Assembly: GCA_902702965.1 (NCBI GenBank)
Contig: CACRXP010000224.1
Span: 72,811-136,810, forward strand
Direction: 5' to 3'
DNA: 64,000 nucleotides
From: Spirometra erinaceieuropaei
Taxonomy: Eukaryota > Platyhelminthes > Cestoda > Diphyllobothriidea > Diphyllobothriidae
Part shown: positions 12,401 through 27,400 of the stretch, in pieces
Position numbering within the stretch: the stretch's first letter is position 1
Layout: each line of letters opens with the position of its first letter
Notes under the pieces: generated by a model
Seen by the model: the letters and a program-made list of their open reading frames with translations, nothing else
The model's database searches: none
What the model was told of the DNA's origin: nothing
Program-made: the position numbers and the translations under genes

Positions 12401-15400
12401 CCTTGTGGTCCATATAGCTCACTGTCGCACACGGCCAGGAGAGGCTGGGACGTTTGGAGCCTGACGTGGGCAGTTTTCCTGCCCGAAGGACACAGCGACA
12501 TTAACTGTACGCTCGAACGCTCGTGAATTCCATTACGCAAGTGACTATATCCACTATCGATCGGCACAACGTATTGTCTCGCATGCATTCTTTTTCTTCT
12601 GCACGCGAGGATTTTTCATCTGATTCGTTATTTGACAGGGCGATTATGAAGGTGATCAGGTTGGTTGAGTCATCGAAATGACTTGCCCACCATATACATG
12701 CATGTATGGTAGAGGTATTTTATCGTACTCCCGTCATAGATACTAGCTTAAAACCCAGACACGTGTTTCGCCGATATTCTGTGCTGGGTGACACAGCTAC
12801 GAGTGATTCGGCTCCTCAGTGGGTCACCCAGCGTCCTCTGAAAAAGCATCAGATACACGTAGCACACCAACCTACAACCACCTTGCGTACACAGCTTGTA
12901 CACCCTAAGGACAGGGTTGGCTATCTTGATAGGAAAGGTGTTGTCTACAAGATACCATGTTCCAGTTGTGATGCCGTGTATTGTGGCCAAACTGGGAAAT
13001 CCGCCTCTTCCCGCATACATGAGCATCAGTTAACGGTGAGGAGACGAGATCATTTATCCCAGGTGGCTATGCACACACTGGACACTGGACACAAATTTGC
13101 ATGGTAGGACACCCGCATTGTTGGCGCCTGCCCAATAAGGAAAGGCCGCGAATTCCTGGAAGCAATGCACTCAGATGAGGCATGCATCAATCGGCATATC
13201 GATCTAGATACCACATACAAATTTCTCACGGACAAATGGAAGCGAGCGCAGCCAATGCCGAGGGGATGACGAAATCGTCGACGCGCATTGGCGCAGACTT
13301 CGGCCAACCATAGAATCACTTGTTTGACACGGTTAAATAGTTAACTGTTTTTGTACATTGCCCAAAAGTCTGACGACAAGCTGGGGAACCAGACTCGAAA
13401 ATTTACTCATTTAATTTATTCCCTTCCCAAAGAATCTTACTTATTTTCAATTAAATTTCTTGGGATGCCCGTTTTCCAGCACATATATGTATATATAGGC
13501 AGAATGATATTACCGGCAAAGACAAGGAAGACTGGAACGGCCATTTCTGGCTTATTAGCTGTCGTCAGCCAGTCATACCCAACCCCGAAGTGTGGCACAC
13601 CCGAAGCTCGAACTCGTGACCTGTTTGTTAGAAGTCCACGCCTCTAACCACTGAGCCACTAGCCCGTTGCCCTGTCGGTTTTCGATCGGGAATATACAAT
13701 GGTAGGGGGCGCTCACCGATCGTTCTTACGGAACTCACTCGTCCTCTACATTTCCCATGCTAAGTCATCATTTTTTAAAATCCCAACTTGTTTTTGGACC
13801 TTTTCTAGAGGTATTCGCGTTATTGGACTTCCACGTCATCTCCTGCCGACTCTGCTCTCCACGGAAGCTGTCAACAGTGCTATCCAACTGGAAAAAGGCA
13901 TCAAACAGGCGGAAGATGGCCATAAATATAGCAGTCTCTTTCTGAAGAAACCCCTGTTTATCACAGACTCCTTGAAATCGCAATTGGGCAAGTTCAAATG
14001 CTTTCATTTTTGTCTCGACCTACACTCGTATGCATACTATTAATCCAGCGCGGGTCCTACGTTTTATTCCTCCAACAAGAACGGTTAGCCATGCCCCAAA
14101 CAATTATGACACGCTAAGTGTTCCGGCTTGGGAGTTGCCACTTGTAAGGGTAACTCGTAGTTCCTCTATACTGAGTATCAGAGTGCACTTCTTCTTAATG
14201 TGGCCTTTATGGAATTCTCACCCCACATGGTAGGGCAGACCCCGTTTTGAAAGCTGGTTCCTCTGCATGTAGGGTCGGCACGTTCGTGTTACGCGCAAAC
14301 GTAAGTTCGACCGCTTCAGACGCCTCGTCCGCAACCTTCTCCAATTACCCTGACTTTGCCCGAACACTGGGACAGTCTACTTGTGCGAAGAGTTGGTGAG
14401 GCAGATGCGCTGAAACCTCCTTCCCTAGTTGTGTAGCCCACTTACCATGTAGGTTGACTAGCTTGAGCGCTCAATTTGTCTGAATTATTTGTCCACATGC
14501 TTTCAATGTCAAGAATTGGATACCTTTGGAGAAACTATGACCTATAGAGTTTTGCAGATATGCCTGTCCAAGTCTGTATAAAACGGGGTTCTTTTGTGAG
14601 AGGCTTCCACAGTCTGTTGTGGCAGAGAAGCAGTAGCTGAGACCTAAAGTTCGGACTGCCCACTACGCTCAGTCAGATCGCCACTTGCCACTGTTGTCCC
14701 GAGTTAAGATGGGAGGCAGAAAGGATTATACTGCGTAACCGGCTGCTTTACTCGTACCGAGATTTGTGTGAAACGCCGAACCCATTATGACTTCCCTGAT
14801 AATGGGACATGAACGGCGGTTTTAGTAGTTTCCGCGCCGCCAAAGAATGCTTCTGCTCACGAACACACAAGTAAAAGCCACCTGTTTAGTCGTTGTTCAG
14901 ACCAGACTCCAACTTATTGGCACACGGATACTGGCGTGGGTCCGTAACAAGACAGATCGAAAACTCTTGGAGCATGGAATTCCGACAGCAGTTCCATAAA
15001 TCGGCATATCGACCGTCCACTCCCTCTCTCTCCTTATTCTCCCACTTCCAGATGGTACAACGTCGTTTTCGGCGTTTCGTACATGGTGAATAAGGCCTTT
15101 TCTCTTCTACTCTAGAATGTCCGCCTTTGAGTTTCCGCCATGTTGACTTCCCTTGACGACACCTATCGATGGGGGCCGAAATAAAATCTATTTTTTTCTG
15201 GATTTTGTTACATGGTTTCAAAGTTTTGCTGTGACCTAGAGCTGACGATTCGTAAGTTTGAAGGGGTATTTAATGCACAACTGTGTTGTAACTTGTCCAA
15301 AACAAATGGTTACTTCTAGTGTATGGGTGACAATCTCATTTACTTGACCTGACCTTTATCCACGTTAATTGAGGACCTGTGCTGTAGCATACGGCCCTCC

Positions 15401-18400
15401 CCTATCTAACGACAAATGACTTTTTTATTATTTTAGTGACATATGATAAAGTTGGACCTAGCAATTTTCTCTGAAAATGACTGTCATGAACCGGGATGTA
15501 TTCTGCAAAATCATGCTGGAATTCGAATGTCCGGAACCATTGCAGCTGATGGGTAGAGAACTTCACATCAGCATGAAAATGCGCGTCATGGGCAATGGTT
15601 CGGTCTCGGAGACGTTTGCGCTGACAAATGAAACAGGGTTGCGTACTCGCTTTCACCCTCCGCAGTCTCGCGTTCTACATTGTACTTATGCACACCTACC
15701 TTAAGAAGTGGCCACAAATGAATACCAACCACCAAATCGACCGATAACTACCTAAAATTCGATGCGTACTGGTTGTTTAGAGAGTTTTCAAGATCTCTGA
15801 CCATGATTGTTTATTCGCAGATGAACGGCGCAACAAAATTTGCCACAGAACAGGACAGACGACGGAGCACAGTCCATTTTCCGATTGCCTGGAATTTTTA
15901 CTGACTACTAACATAATTAAGACAGTGTTCATGTCTCCATCGGTGCCAGCTGATGTATACAAGAGACCCATGGCAAGTGTCAGTGGGACTCGCCCTACAC
16001 TTATGGGTAATTTGGCGTATCTAAGGAGTCGCATCTGAGGAAACATCAAGATCAATGACGGTATTGTCACTGGGATCTGCAGAGCCAGATGGGCCTTCAG
16101 GCAGCTACAATACTCCGTTCGAAACCGCAGCAACGCCCACTTGAACAGAAACCTAAAGATGCCCGGGATCACCATTATGTCAGCGTTCGTGTGCGGGGCG
16201 GAGTCGTGAACAACACGAAATCCAGGCGTGGAAACCCAATCATATTCACTTCAGTTGCCTTTGTAGAACACCTAAGAGGAAGTGTCCGGAGAGAGGCTCC
16301 CGGGCACCGAGGTCCTGGAAGGAACTGCTTGTTCAGCATATGTACTACGCTGGGGCGGATACAACTGCCATGGAGCGCCCATGTTGTAAGGATGAAGGAG
16401 AAGTGACTGTCCAATCTACTCTCCTATGTTAGCGTTGCCCACTTTTGTGGACCCGTGTGTAGCCCACCCTAAACAGCCACTTACCTTGCATTGACCACTG
16501 CGCATATCCTCATTCCCTTGCAGCTTGAATTAAACAAGCAACTGGTGTTTAGGAGGAACAATAAAGAGTGAGGCCGATTCACCTTGAATCCAACGCATGA
16601 TTTCCCAGTTTGCCAGACAAATGCATTTCGAAATTATCACGATATGTAAACAACCGTGGTTTAGAAAAAGAAACAAATCTTTTCTACGGAGGAATGGGGG
16701 TCAGGTTTCAATGGTGCCTTCCTAACATGACCCTTTTAATTAACCTGTGTGGATTCATTGACCACATGAATGAAGTTCGGCAAGTCGGGAACCAGGCCGT
16801 GCGTGGCACGCGTAGATGGGTCATTTGACTTTGTCCGCCACTGCGCCTGCGTTGTCTGGTTGTCGCAACTTTGCCTTGCCGTCAAGACTCGGCGGACCGC
16901 GGGGAAAGACTACGGTTGATTTAGCGCAAGTCCGTATTACCACGAAAAATACTACGCGACTGCGCCCACCCTCCGATGGAGCTCCGATGGATGTTGCTAC
17001 TTGCATTGGGCTAACTGTCGGGTTTCAACTTCTTGTGATTTTGTAATATAAGTATATTTTTATTTGTTTCGCCTTTATAAAACCCTGTCCGTATTACTTT
17101 TGATTCACGCAAATTCTTTTAAATTTGATTCTGCGACTGGTTTCACCCCTTGAAGTCTGTTAATAATTGCCTCAAACTTGGCATTTGAATTTTGGGTGTA
17201 TTTCGGTCTTGAAAGTGTTTGTAATTGTGAGAGTTTGAGACGGAAACGTTATTTTTAATGCAGCCTAATGCCGTAAGATTTTTTAACTGCTAAGAAGATA
17301 CACAACAGCATCAATATGTATTTCATCATTCTTTTGGGCTCAAGCGGTTCTCTTTCTAGACGCATGTAACATTACATGAATGGGCATCAGACTAATTATA
17401 CTGCATAGGATAAGGAAAAAACAGATTTTGTTTCAAAATACATTGGGATTGGTAATTTTCTGAATCTAATTTACTGTCCTCGGGTTCAGAATAGGAAGAA
17501 ATCGTAGTTCCCTATGAAGGAGTAATGGTAGATGAATGTTACAAGTTCTTGAATTTTTTGACTGATCTTAAAAGAAAAATGATAGTCTGGGAAAGAAAAT
17601 ATACGCTGTCTGAGAAGTTCCTGTTTTTCTTATGTGCTCTGTGCAGCTGGTTCGACGTATGTTCTGTCAGAGGCCAGTATGCTTATAAGATTATGCTCTA
17701 CGCCAATTAGTTTAATAGCCTGCTGCAGTGATATTTTTTCTATTTGAATTCTTATCAAAATGGTTCCCTAAATTTATCACTAGTTTGACGCGTTTTGTAC
17801 AATGCATAACCTTACATATGAAAGGTGTTGGAATTGATGAATGATTGCTAATCACTCGCAAACCGATACCAATGAGTGGACCTAATATCTACGCTAGTAA
17901 ATTACAACTTTAGGAGAAATAAAAACAAAAGAAATTCCAGAAGTAATATTGCGTTTTTTTAGAAATGCGAAGCATTTTTAGAAAAGCAGAAAATCCCATA
18001 AACGTCAAAAATGTTTTCAATTGTGTAGACTTCTCTTTTGGATGAACAGGAAGCCTATCCATCCAAAACACCGAATAAATAGGACAACGCAAATAGACTA
18101 ATTTCTAAAAATAATCTTTTATTGAAGTTCGCATCGAAATATCCATTAGCGTGATTTCAGGTAAGGCGGTTTGCCAACAGCCTACTTTGCAAGTATAGGT
18201 TCCAGAACGGTTTCCCCAGAAATCGTTGTATTCTTTACGTTTTTCAATTGATTTAAATGTTGTTCAGTAAGGCAAGCAGGATTTTGCTTGATTTCACCGA
18301 TTGGAACGTCATAGGAACAACAGTGTTCACGATGGCGCATCACCAGGCGGGTTATTGACTAATAAATTTAAATAAAATTGACAGGTGTAATCGTAAACAT

Positions 18401-21400
18401 ACTATTTTGTAGGCATCAACCAAACTCCAAAATGTGTTGCCATCGCAAGGGCAACTTTCGCAGCATGAAACAGTTTCTCCCTATATTCTCACAGAACTGA
18501 CCTACGACCGCTTACCAACTCTGACTTTAAACCGAAAGATTTGATATTTGTTTCCACTTCTATCATTTACATCGGCATTGCATGTTGCAACAACAAACGT
18601 ACTTGATCTTCTTTGTCGCCGTCAGTCCTGCAAGGGGTTTGCCTGCAGAAAGTTCATAACTTCACGGAACTGTTCTTCACTTTATTAAAACCCCTGTGCG
18701 AATATAGTCAGCTTCAACCATCCGTGTCGTGAGCATGCTCTCTACTCATTTATTCCCTTCCGCGTTTCTCGTACACCGCTCATCCAATTTACAGTTTTCG
18801 CGCCTAGGCATTTTCTCCTTAGTGGATGCTTTTACCAAAACGGATCTGACCTTTTTTGCCGTTTTCCTTGCTTTCAGAGTTCATCGACTGGGTATGCAAC
18901 GATGTCTGCTACATCGAGGTTGTCTTCGACAATCAGCTTCCCATTGTGCTCAGTCTGAAGGATTTTGTGCGTCCACGAATTCCCCCTTTTACCCGTTTAT
19001 TTCGCTAAAATGAGGCATACAAGCCTAGACCCTCAGTTCCTTTTACCCTTTGTAGCTCCCTCCATCAAATAATAGTCTACGTATGTCCTTAATGCTTTGT
19101 TATAATGGGCGACTGTTGTTAGGCATGAAATCCTTGTGATCAAGCTAAGCCTAGAAATACTTATATTTTTGAGAGTATTGTTCACCGACCCCCGGCAGTT
19201 TGTTCCCAAACGTAATGCCGTTCTCAAGTGCTGCTTTCTTCTTCCCTAACCAGACGTCTTGGTTACATGTGGTCTTGCAGCCGCACCTAAAGTGGCTAAA
19301 CCCCGACTTCCTGTAATACAGGAATGGTGGTAAAGGGGTTTTACGGGTGGGGCAATCGGACACCAGTGAGATGGTTGCGAAATTGCAGTGAAGAAAGCGA
19401 GCTAATAAAGTGTGTAATAAAACTTTGAATGGGGTGGAACTGAAGCGCAAATGATGAAAATACGGTAGGGTTCCAAGCAGCCAATCGTAGGTGGCAATGC
19501 GTGGTCAAGGTCATTCCGTGCGTGTGCATGAAGGCAATGGTCGTCCAGGAGATGGATCCGAGGTTACTCCAGGACGCAAACAATGCAGATGAAGTGACAC
19601 AAATTGGGCAAATGTATAGCGACAAGCTTTAGTTGGTTCACGGTAGGGAATGAAAATTGTAGACGAAGGATAACGAAAGATTCCAATCCGGAGGCTCAGA
19701 GTTGAGTTTATTGTTAGGGTTTACGTTAAGTTCAGTCGTTCCGGCTAGAGTTAGGGTTTAGATTGCGGTTTAGGTTTAGTGTTAGGGTTTGGGTTAGGAT
19801 TGGTGTTGAGGCTACAGTTACGGTTTGGGTAAGAGTGAGTGCAACCCTAGATATAGCCCCTACCCTATCCCTAGTTCCAAACATCGCCCTAAGCGTTGCC
19901 CTCACTCTAACCCTAACCGTAACCTGATCCTAACCCCAACCCTAGCACTAAACCTAGACCGCAATCCAAACCCTAACTCTAACCGGAACGATTGAACTTA
20001 ATGCAAACCCTGGCCGTAAACTCAATTCTCAGCCTCACGTTAACGCAAACCCTAAGACTAATCCTGCCTCTAAAATCGAACACAAGGGCGCCCTTTTCTG
20101 TTTCAGCAAGGTGCAAGTATGCTATTTCAGCATAATCTCGCCTACTCAAAACAATTCAGTAGTTCTGCAGTATCTTCATCAGGTGCGGCTGCAAGACCAG
20201 ATCTTATCGACGTCCTTTATAAAAAGAGAGGCGCCCTGGTAGGTTCATAATTGTCGAGGTTAGTCCAGTGACAAATACACTATACGCGTAACGAAGAATT
20301 GCGATTAAATTTTGGGGTCTGTAGAAGACTGTCGAATTTTTCACTTTTGGGACTGAACGTCATTGTCTTCTTGGCATGTTTCGGTAGTAAACTCGAGGTC
20401 CGATCCCTTATCTACAATATTTTGGGCGAAGGTTATAGCTAGCTGACTACAGTTCAGACGGTTGTGTTAATAAATTCCACCGCTATTGCTTCAATTTGTA
20501 CCATCGCTGCCTACCTCTTAGAGTGCTTTCGCCGAGGACGTCGTCCGGTTAACTTTGTTTTAGATGCCTGTGTTCGGTTCGTTTATTTGAACGCCAAATC
20601 CACGATTTCGTTTCGCTATCGTTTTTTCAAATCCGTTTCTTGTAGGCCGTCGAGCTTTCGTGTTCTCCATCCTCCAAGTCTGAACCACTGTCTTCTCAAG
20701 GTCGTAACTCGCAACGCAACATCACATTGTTGGCGACTCAAACATATGTCATAACAGGATCATCAAGGGTAGGTCTTACTTTACCCCGACTGCCATCCGT
20801 CTTATTGACATTTTATCCAGTTTTATAACAAGCATATTTTCGAAGCTTGTATCAAATCGGGCCGAAAAGAGTACCAGGTATCGTTTGTTGTCTTTTTTGA
20901 AGCTATCATCTTTTGTTGTGTTCAACTGGACGTCAAAGCCGCCGTACTCTAGCACTCTTACCATGCACTGTTAAACTGTCGCCCGACTGGGCTTATCTTC
21001 TGTCGCTTTCTTCGCGAATGTCCGCATGCATGAGTAACTGAGTCATTATTTATTGCCCTCTGGCATTGCATCAGCAGACCTGGATAATAGGGCCCTGAAC
21101 CCTCGTTCCGCTGATGAGCAAATTTCTAAACTGAATTTCCCGTCCGGTTGAATGCGCGAATAATTGCCTCTGAACTACGTTCCTATATGGTGTCCACTCA
21201 TTTAATTAAGGTTAGCACACGCGGTCGCCAATCAGGGTGCCCGCGTGAACGCCTTCAGGCGACCAAATAGGCAGATAGTAGAAAATAAAACGAAGACGAA
21301 AAACAGCTAGAACGCTTGTAAACAGAAATCGCAGGTCTCATTATGTGTGGCATAAAACTGCTAACTGGAGTAATGGTGGAAAATAAAAGAATGACGAATA

Positions 21401-24400
21401 TCTGCGATACTGGCGGTGTTATAGGGGGAAGAGACAACGGACGCTTTCCCCCAGCCTTAATGGTGGCTTTCCGAAAACCAACGAAGGGCTAAGAAGCCCA
21501 TTGGCACCACCGTTTGATTCTGTTACCCATCAACTTAAAACCGACCAACCACTGCAATGTCCGACTTAGCAAACGAAGCTAGAAATGCATAGCATGACCT
21601 TCGCGCCCTTTACTGGACTAGGAAGTAATCTAGGGGACGGAGTTAGCGCAGAGAACAGCACTGTTCCCCAAAGACAACCTACACTTCCCCGGCGTTGTTG
21701 ACAATAGGACCCACGGTTTACAGCCTGAAGCCAATAACTGGATCAGCAGCTAGAACATAAAGAATAAGGGACGTTTTTCAGCAACCATGTCGGCAAAACC
21801 GATTGAGCACCATGAGTTTCATCCGAAACGGTATATAAAATGCGGTCAAAGGTAACACGGATCAACTTGCACAACTGGGCGCTAATCAGACGGGGAGAAA
21901 ATAAACTGGCAACGACCCTGAGTCTCAGAGAATGTTGCTGATATATATTAGGCTGTCTTAATCAAATAAGGAGACATTCTATGAGAATATGTTTCATACA
22001 AGCACTCTTTGGTGGGCTTTATCTTTTGAGACCTCTTAGTCCAATAATTTATCTGTCCATTCCTTATTTGTTCCTATGCCTTCGTTCTGTTCAGAATTTT
22101 TGTCTCCATGACGTCTTATGTAGGATTCCATCTACCTGCCCCAATACTCAGGCTGCCTCTTCAGGGAGGTTGCATGGAAGCTGAACAATGTCGTTGATTC
22201 ACCCGCGTCAGGCCAGATTGTCATTGCGGCTAAGTCAGACATTCGGCTTATACTTGGAGTCATTCCACCCGCATGGATGTTGGACACCGGAAGAGAGATG
22301 GTAAGTATCTTCTGGCGGAAACCTTTTCGTTTCTAACCTCATTGGTAAGTAATTAGGCTGGCGGGCACGTAGTTTCATCAGCTACTTTTACGAAAACACG
22401 CCCACCCCTTTGCATCCTCGTCAACGGACAAATAGACGGCGGCCTAGCAACGACTGTGCACAATTGCAATGCAAAGTCTCATCTTTTACAATGATCACCC
22501 ACTTGCACACAATAAATGCTGGATATGAGCTACGCACGAAAGAGTACGCCTACACTGTAGCACGCAGGTAGCGAAGACTAGTGAGACCCGGCGTCTTTGT
22601 GTTCACCTCAGACAAAACGGGTACCCCATGGCTTCCATTGCCTACCGCCTATGGCCTTAGCGGTCGTAATTGGCGCGTATCATTTATGGAATAGAACACC
22701 CAATTTCGCATGTACTGACTCATTAAGGGAACCTCCCTGCCCATAGAGCATATCTTTCGAAACCTACATATCGGCATGGCACACTGACCGACGGCTGTTA
22801 TGCGCAGCCAAAGAATGCCAGCCAAGGACCTGTTGACCTGCGAAAGGGGTGTTGGGGTGTCCAGTTAGGGGGACCCGTTCACGAGTGGTAGTTCGCAGCA
22901 TGCGTATGGTGACTGCTCCTCACGGTTTCTAACTGGCACCCAAATCTCATCTGTGGCTCTTCGGGGCTAAGCTCTGCCTAGCGACCACACCCCGGTCACC
23001 GCCTCAACCTGCTGGTTAAACCAGACGAGGGTATCCGGCCCTATACTGTTCCCTCCTCCCTACCTCCTTCCACTTCTACATGTCAACTGAAGAGTACGAC
23101 ACGCAATTCCATGGGCGGTCCAAGATAACTCGAGTCGCTTTCCACTAAACAAGACCATTACCTCGGGAAAGCAGGCCTTGCGCCGTCTGTCGCTGCGACC
23201 GCATGGGTCGAACTGGGGGAACGATGGAGACTGGGGGACGTGAGTCTAGGAGGGAGACCCACTACCTATCGTGACTGTTCGCTGTCCACATCAAAATTAC
23301 ACCTCCAATTTTGCCGCCAACTCGATAGTCGGACGGGCCATTAGTTTGACTCCGCACCAAGTGATCGAGGAGGGAGAGTTTAGTCATACATCGCTAGCCA
23401 GACTTTCCGAACTCACGCCCACCTATCAAACGCTTTCATATCTCCCTGAAGATGGTTTTGATAACCGGCCCGAAAGCGCAGGTTTGCAAATGACTATTCT
23501 CCGAAATCGCTGCTCTAACTTTGGCATAAAATATACAGGATACATATTCTATCAGCTGTGTGTGATTAATCCTTCTTACTGTGATTTGTACAATATCATC
23601 AGTTTGAGATCCATGTTAATCGAGTCCGCCTCGTGTAGGGTGAGACTGGCACGTGTAGCTGAGTAGCAGCTGGGCAGCCGCTACATTAACTCGTCTCTGT
23701 CCTGCCACTAGAACACAATAAATAGGGGAGTAAGTGATGTAGATGTTACGCAAGTTACTCCTACTTCCCCAGACAGTGGTAGTCATCATCGTTCTTACAT
23801 AACGAAGTATCTTCATCCAGTTCTTCGAATAATGTACCTTCCGCGTGAATATGTTTGATCAGTCTACTTTAGCCCTTTCGGAAACAAGTGGCTTTTTAAT
23901 CCAAATTCGTATCTCGATGACCGTCAGCTCTACAGATCTTGGAATACGGTTACATTGGATCTTTCCAGCTTTTTGTTCAACTGGGTTAACATTAGACGCC
24001 AACCTAATTTGTCCTATCTCTTTAAGTACCCATTTAACAATTTTGCATTTTGTTTTGCGGTCTGTTTTATTTGGCTTAAGCGTTCAGTAATGTTCCATGT
24101 GTCAAAACGCACTTGATGCATCGATACGCGCAATTGCAATTTTTCCTAATGTTAATGTTCCTCAGTAGCCGTATGCAGCGACTCAGGGAGCTTTCATTTA
24201 CGATTCACACATTCGTGGGGGCAACGGGCAACCTTGTGACAACCACAAAGGCATCTCCATCCGCAATATCTTCGTCTACTCAGTCTCCTGGCCACGCATC
24301 GGTCTGGTCAGCAGTCAGCTGCGACTTCGTCGCGCTGCTACCAATAAACCAGAGCTAAGAGCGCCAGCAAACACCCATCTCTTCCGTATTGCTTACTCAC

Positions 24401-27400
24401 ACTGTACTTAGGCATATGGCCATCGCATGGGTACGATAGACCCTAGACGCATCCATGGAAATCTTCACTAAAAGGGCACGGTCCGGACCCCACCCTACCT
24501 GCACACACCCATAGGCTACACATCAGTCTACTTTACAAAACGCGCGTATGTGACACCTATCTGCAAAGCCTCACACGTCACCCCTGCGGCCTTCTTGTGG
24601 TCTACTTTGCCAGTGCAGTTGCGCGGAGTGAAACGTAGCATGTAAGAACAGACACATCACAATTAATTAAGAAACCTGCCACTTGATGTGACCTGGCACA
24701 TAAAGGGCGTGAATTAAGTCGTGTATAGCACGCCGAGGCGGACCCTTCAGATTTGTCAGCCACCGCGCCCAAGCTTATCTACAGTCAGCTTATCGCTGAA
24801 AAGCCACTGGTGCATGCGAGAATGAAGAGTGAATGAAGCCGACGCTGGAGACTCCATCGCCATGGTAAATCTGAGCTTTCCTCACTATATCACATTTGAT
24901 GCGTTTGGACCTATCACGACGTGATAGCAATCGTGATTTCGAAGGCTGCCGGCTGACGACATAACTGATCACCCATTGGAACGAGAGTCAGACTGTAATG
25001 ACTCCTTACTGTGATCTCTACGGCACTTTTATCCATGGAGGATCTGAGCCGCCCTCCAAAAGGTCTGGTAGTGCTGACCAGGTCGTACGTGGCACTCGTA
25101 GACAAGCTGTCGGCCACTGCTACCGAGCCTACTACTGATATAGTCTTGCCATCCGGAGCCGGGTTAGTGAGGAAGGGGAGAGTGTGTTAGATGCTGCGCA
25201 CGTCTGCCTCACTGTAAATTAATTTGCACCCAAGCCACCGGCGTTGCGTCCACTCCGTGGGACCCCACGTTGAACGTTGTCGCTTTCAACTGTCGAACTG
25301 TCGTGTATGAAGAAAAGATAGATAGTTAAATAGAGAGAGAGACAGAGACAGAGAGACAGAAACAGAGACGATTTTGGACTCCTCTATTTAATGTTTGGTT
25401 TGGAGAACAGCAGAACGGCTGCATGACTATCTACTTTAGGTTATTTTAAAAGCATAATTATTCTTCCCGGTCGCATATAGCATCAGCGATACTGTGTTCT
25501 TTTGATGGGAATCAGTGAACATTTCTTTAAAACAGAAGCGGCAATTTGCGGCGGCCTTGTCCCTCCGGTGATGAGGAGTGTGTGATCTGTGTACTGCAAG
25601 TCAACTAACGGCCTTAGTGTTCCGAAAACAGGCAGCTATATTTTGAATTCGACCACCAACGTACTCCTTCAGTAAGGATTGGAGTGACTCTGTTGAACTA
25701 AGCACTATAATGGTCAAGACTGATCTGTGCAGAAGGATGCCAGGGTAGTAAACGGCAAACCGAGCAAATCGGGAATGCAGATAAAAAGCACACAATAAAA
25801 CCCCGAATAACCAAATAACTGAATATATTTTTACAGGGAATATAGGCGTTTAACACCGTGATCGCAAAAGACGCAGGCGAAGCAGTTCAAAACTTTCGTC
25901 TTGCGCTGGAACTCGGGCAGTCTCGGATCCCTTAACCCTGAGGTGTTCGGCTCGACATTGCGAAATAAAACAAAAAACGATTCCGGGGGATTTTTGAAGA
26001 AAAAAAATTGCATCCTACGCAAAAATGCAATAACTAACGAAGTATGAAGGACAGCTGAGATTCAAAACACAAGTTTTAACCCCTTCAAATCATACACAAG
26101 AGCGTATTTCACGCCGTTAAACCGTTTTCTCCCACAGTGGACTATCAGTGCCATTTCATACCTCCTGGTAACGTTTGGGAACTTTCGGGTCTACCGACAT
26201 CTGCGCGGTCCTGGCACGCGCGCGGCCGCTGATGGTGATGATGCGGAAACTGACTTCGAAGTTGGAGGGGCGGGTGAGGCCAAGTTGGTGGATTCGGCCT
26301 CGGGGCTTTCGGTTGACCGGATCGACATCGCTCCCATTACCGATGCCAGTCTACCGCCCCTGCGCATCTGTCCGCCATTGCCTCGCCTCTGCCTCCTCCT
26401 TGGACCTTGTGCAAGCCAGAAGTCCGTCGACGATCATGTCCGTGACAGCCAGTGGACGGATAATGCCTTCGCAGACTTTGGCCTCGCCACGCAGTTCGAG
26501 GTGCGCGAGGCGGGACAGTTGTCCGACTTCACCTCTACTGTCCTTGTTACCAATCCCAACCTTCAGCAGGAGAGCAAAAAGAACTTCTGTGATGTGAGTC
26601 TGTCCATACTATGTAGGATGGTTGGTTGTTTTATTACGTCTGCTGATTCTCCAATTAGTCAACTCTTCTAAGCATCTTATTTTTGCTTAACTCAGAAGAA
26701 AATAAATCCTTTTGGATATAAGTATTCCGTTTTCGTCCAATCGTCTACAATCGAGTAATGGACGCAGTTGGTCCATATGCATTACCGATAATTAGAGAGA
26801 TTGGTGTGACCCTCTTCTGGTTTATACGCTTTCGTCTGTTAATCATACCACGACCGCAAACTGGGTTTAACCGACGTTCATGTCTTTGCTCAGTTGGTCA
26901 CTGGCTAGACAGATGGCTGTATGTGGATTAAGAGTGACCATCCTAGTTTCCTTTTATTTATGTCAGTAACGCTTTCTAATCATTGGTTGGTCTTCGCTGT
27001 GAGGCAGTCTAGTCAGTGCTCTAGACAGGGGCTCTACGTAGAATGAAGCGCCTTTATTTCGTCCTGCGATCGGATTACGTCGGTGTACACCACTTCCATG
27101 TGATTAAATATTCCCGTTCGCAGCAGACATGACGTAAGCCTGTAGTGCAGTGGTGAGATTGTGGTTAAGTGGTCAGTCGGCTTCGGTTCAAACCTCAAGC
27201 ATGCAGCCTGACGCTGCGATATAATTTAGTCTTGATGATGATGGGACATAAACCAGAACCGACCATTCCATTTTCCTTGTCTCTACTGTCTTTTAGATTG
27301 TAATAAATCTTCATCCCTTTGAGACGCGCTGGCTGCCGCTCAAGCTTTTCGCACTGGAGAACACTTGCCCTTCTAGGGGCGTCGGCCTTAATTCATTTCA

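Noticed and set aside
15462..15637. Candidate TRAPPC9 exon (NRDVFCKIMLEF... against human GDVCEVQLMVY)
   Set aside because: The same residues match the LINE reverse transcriptase better (KIM-x-x-F-x-CPE...GSVSETFALTN), the acceptor is poor, and the true counterpart was found at 18878-18970.
26175..26597. Arg/Ser-rich overlapping frame of 140 codons
   Set aside because: It is a shadow of the TRAPPC9 exon, which reads in the other frame with clear similarity.
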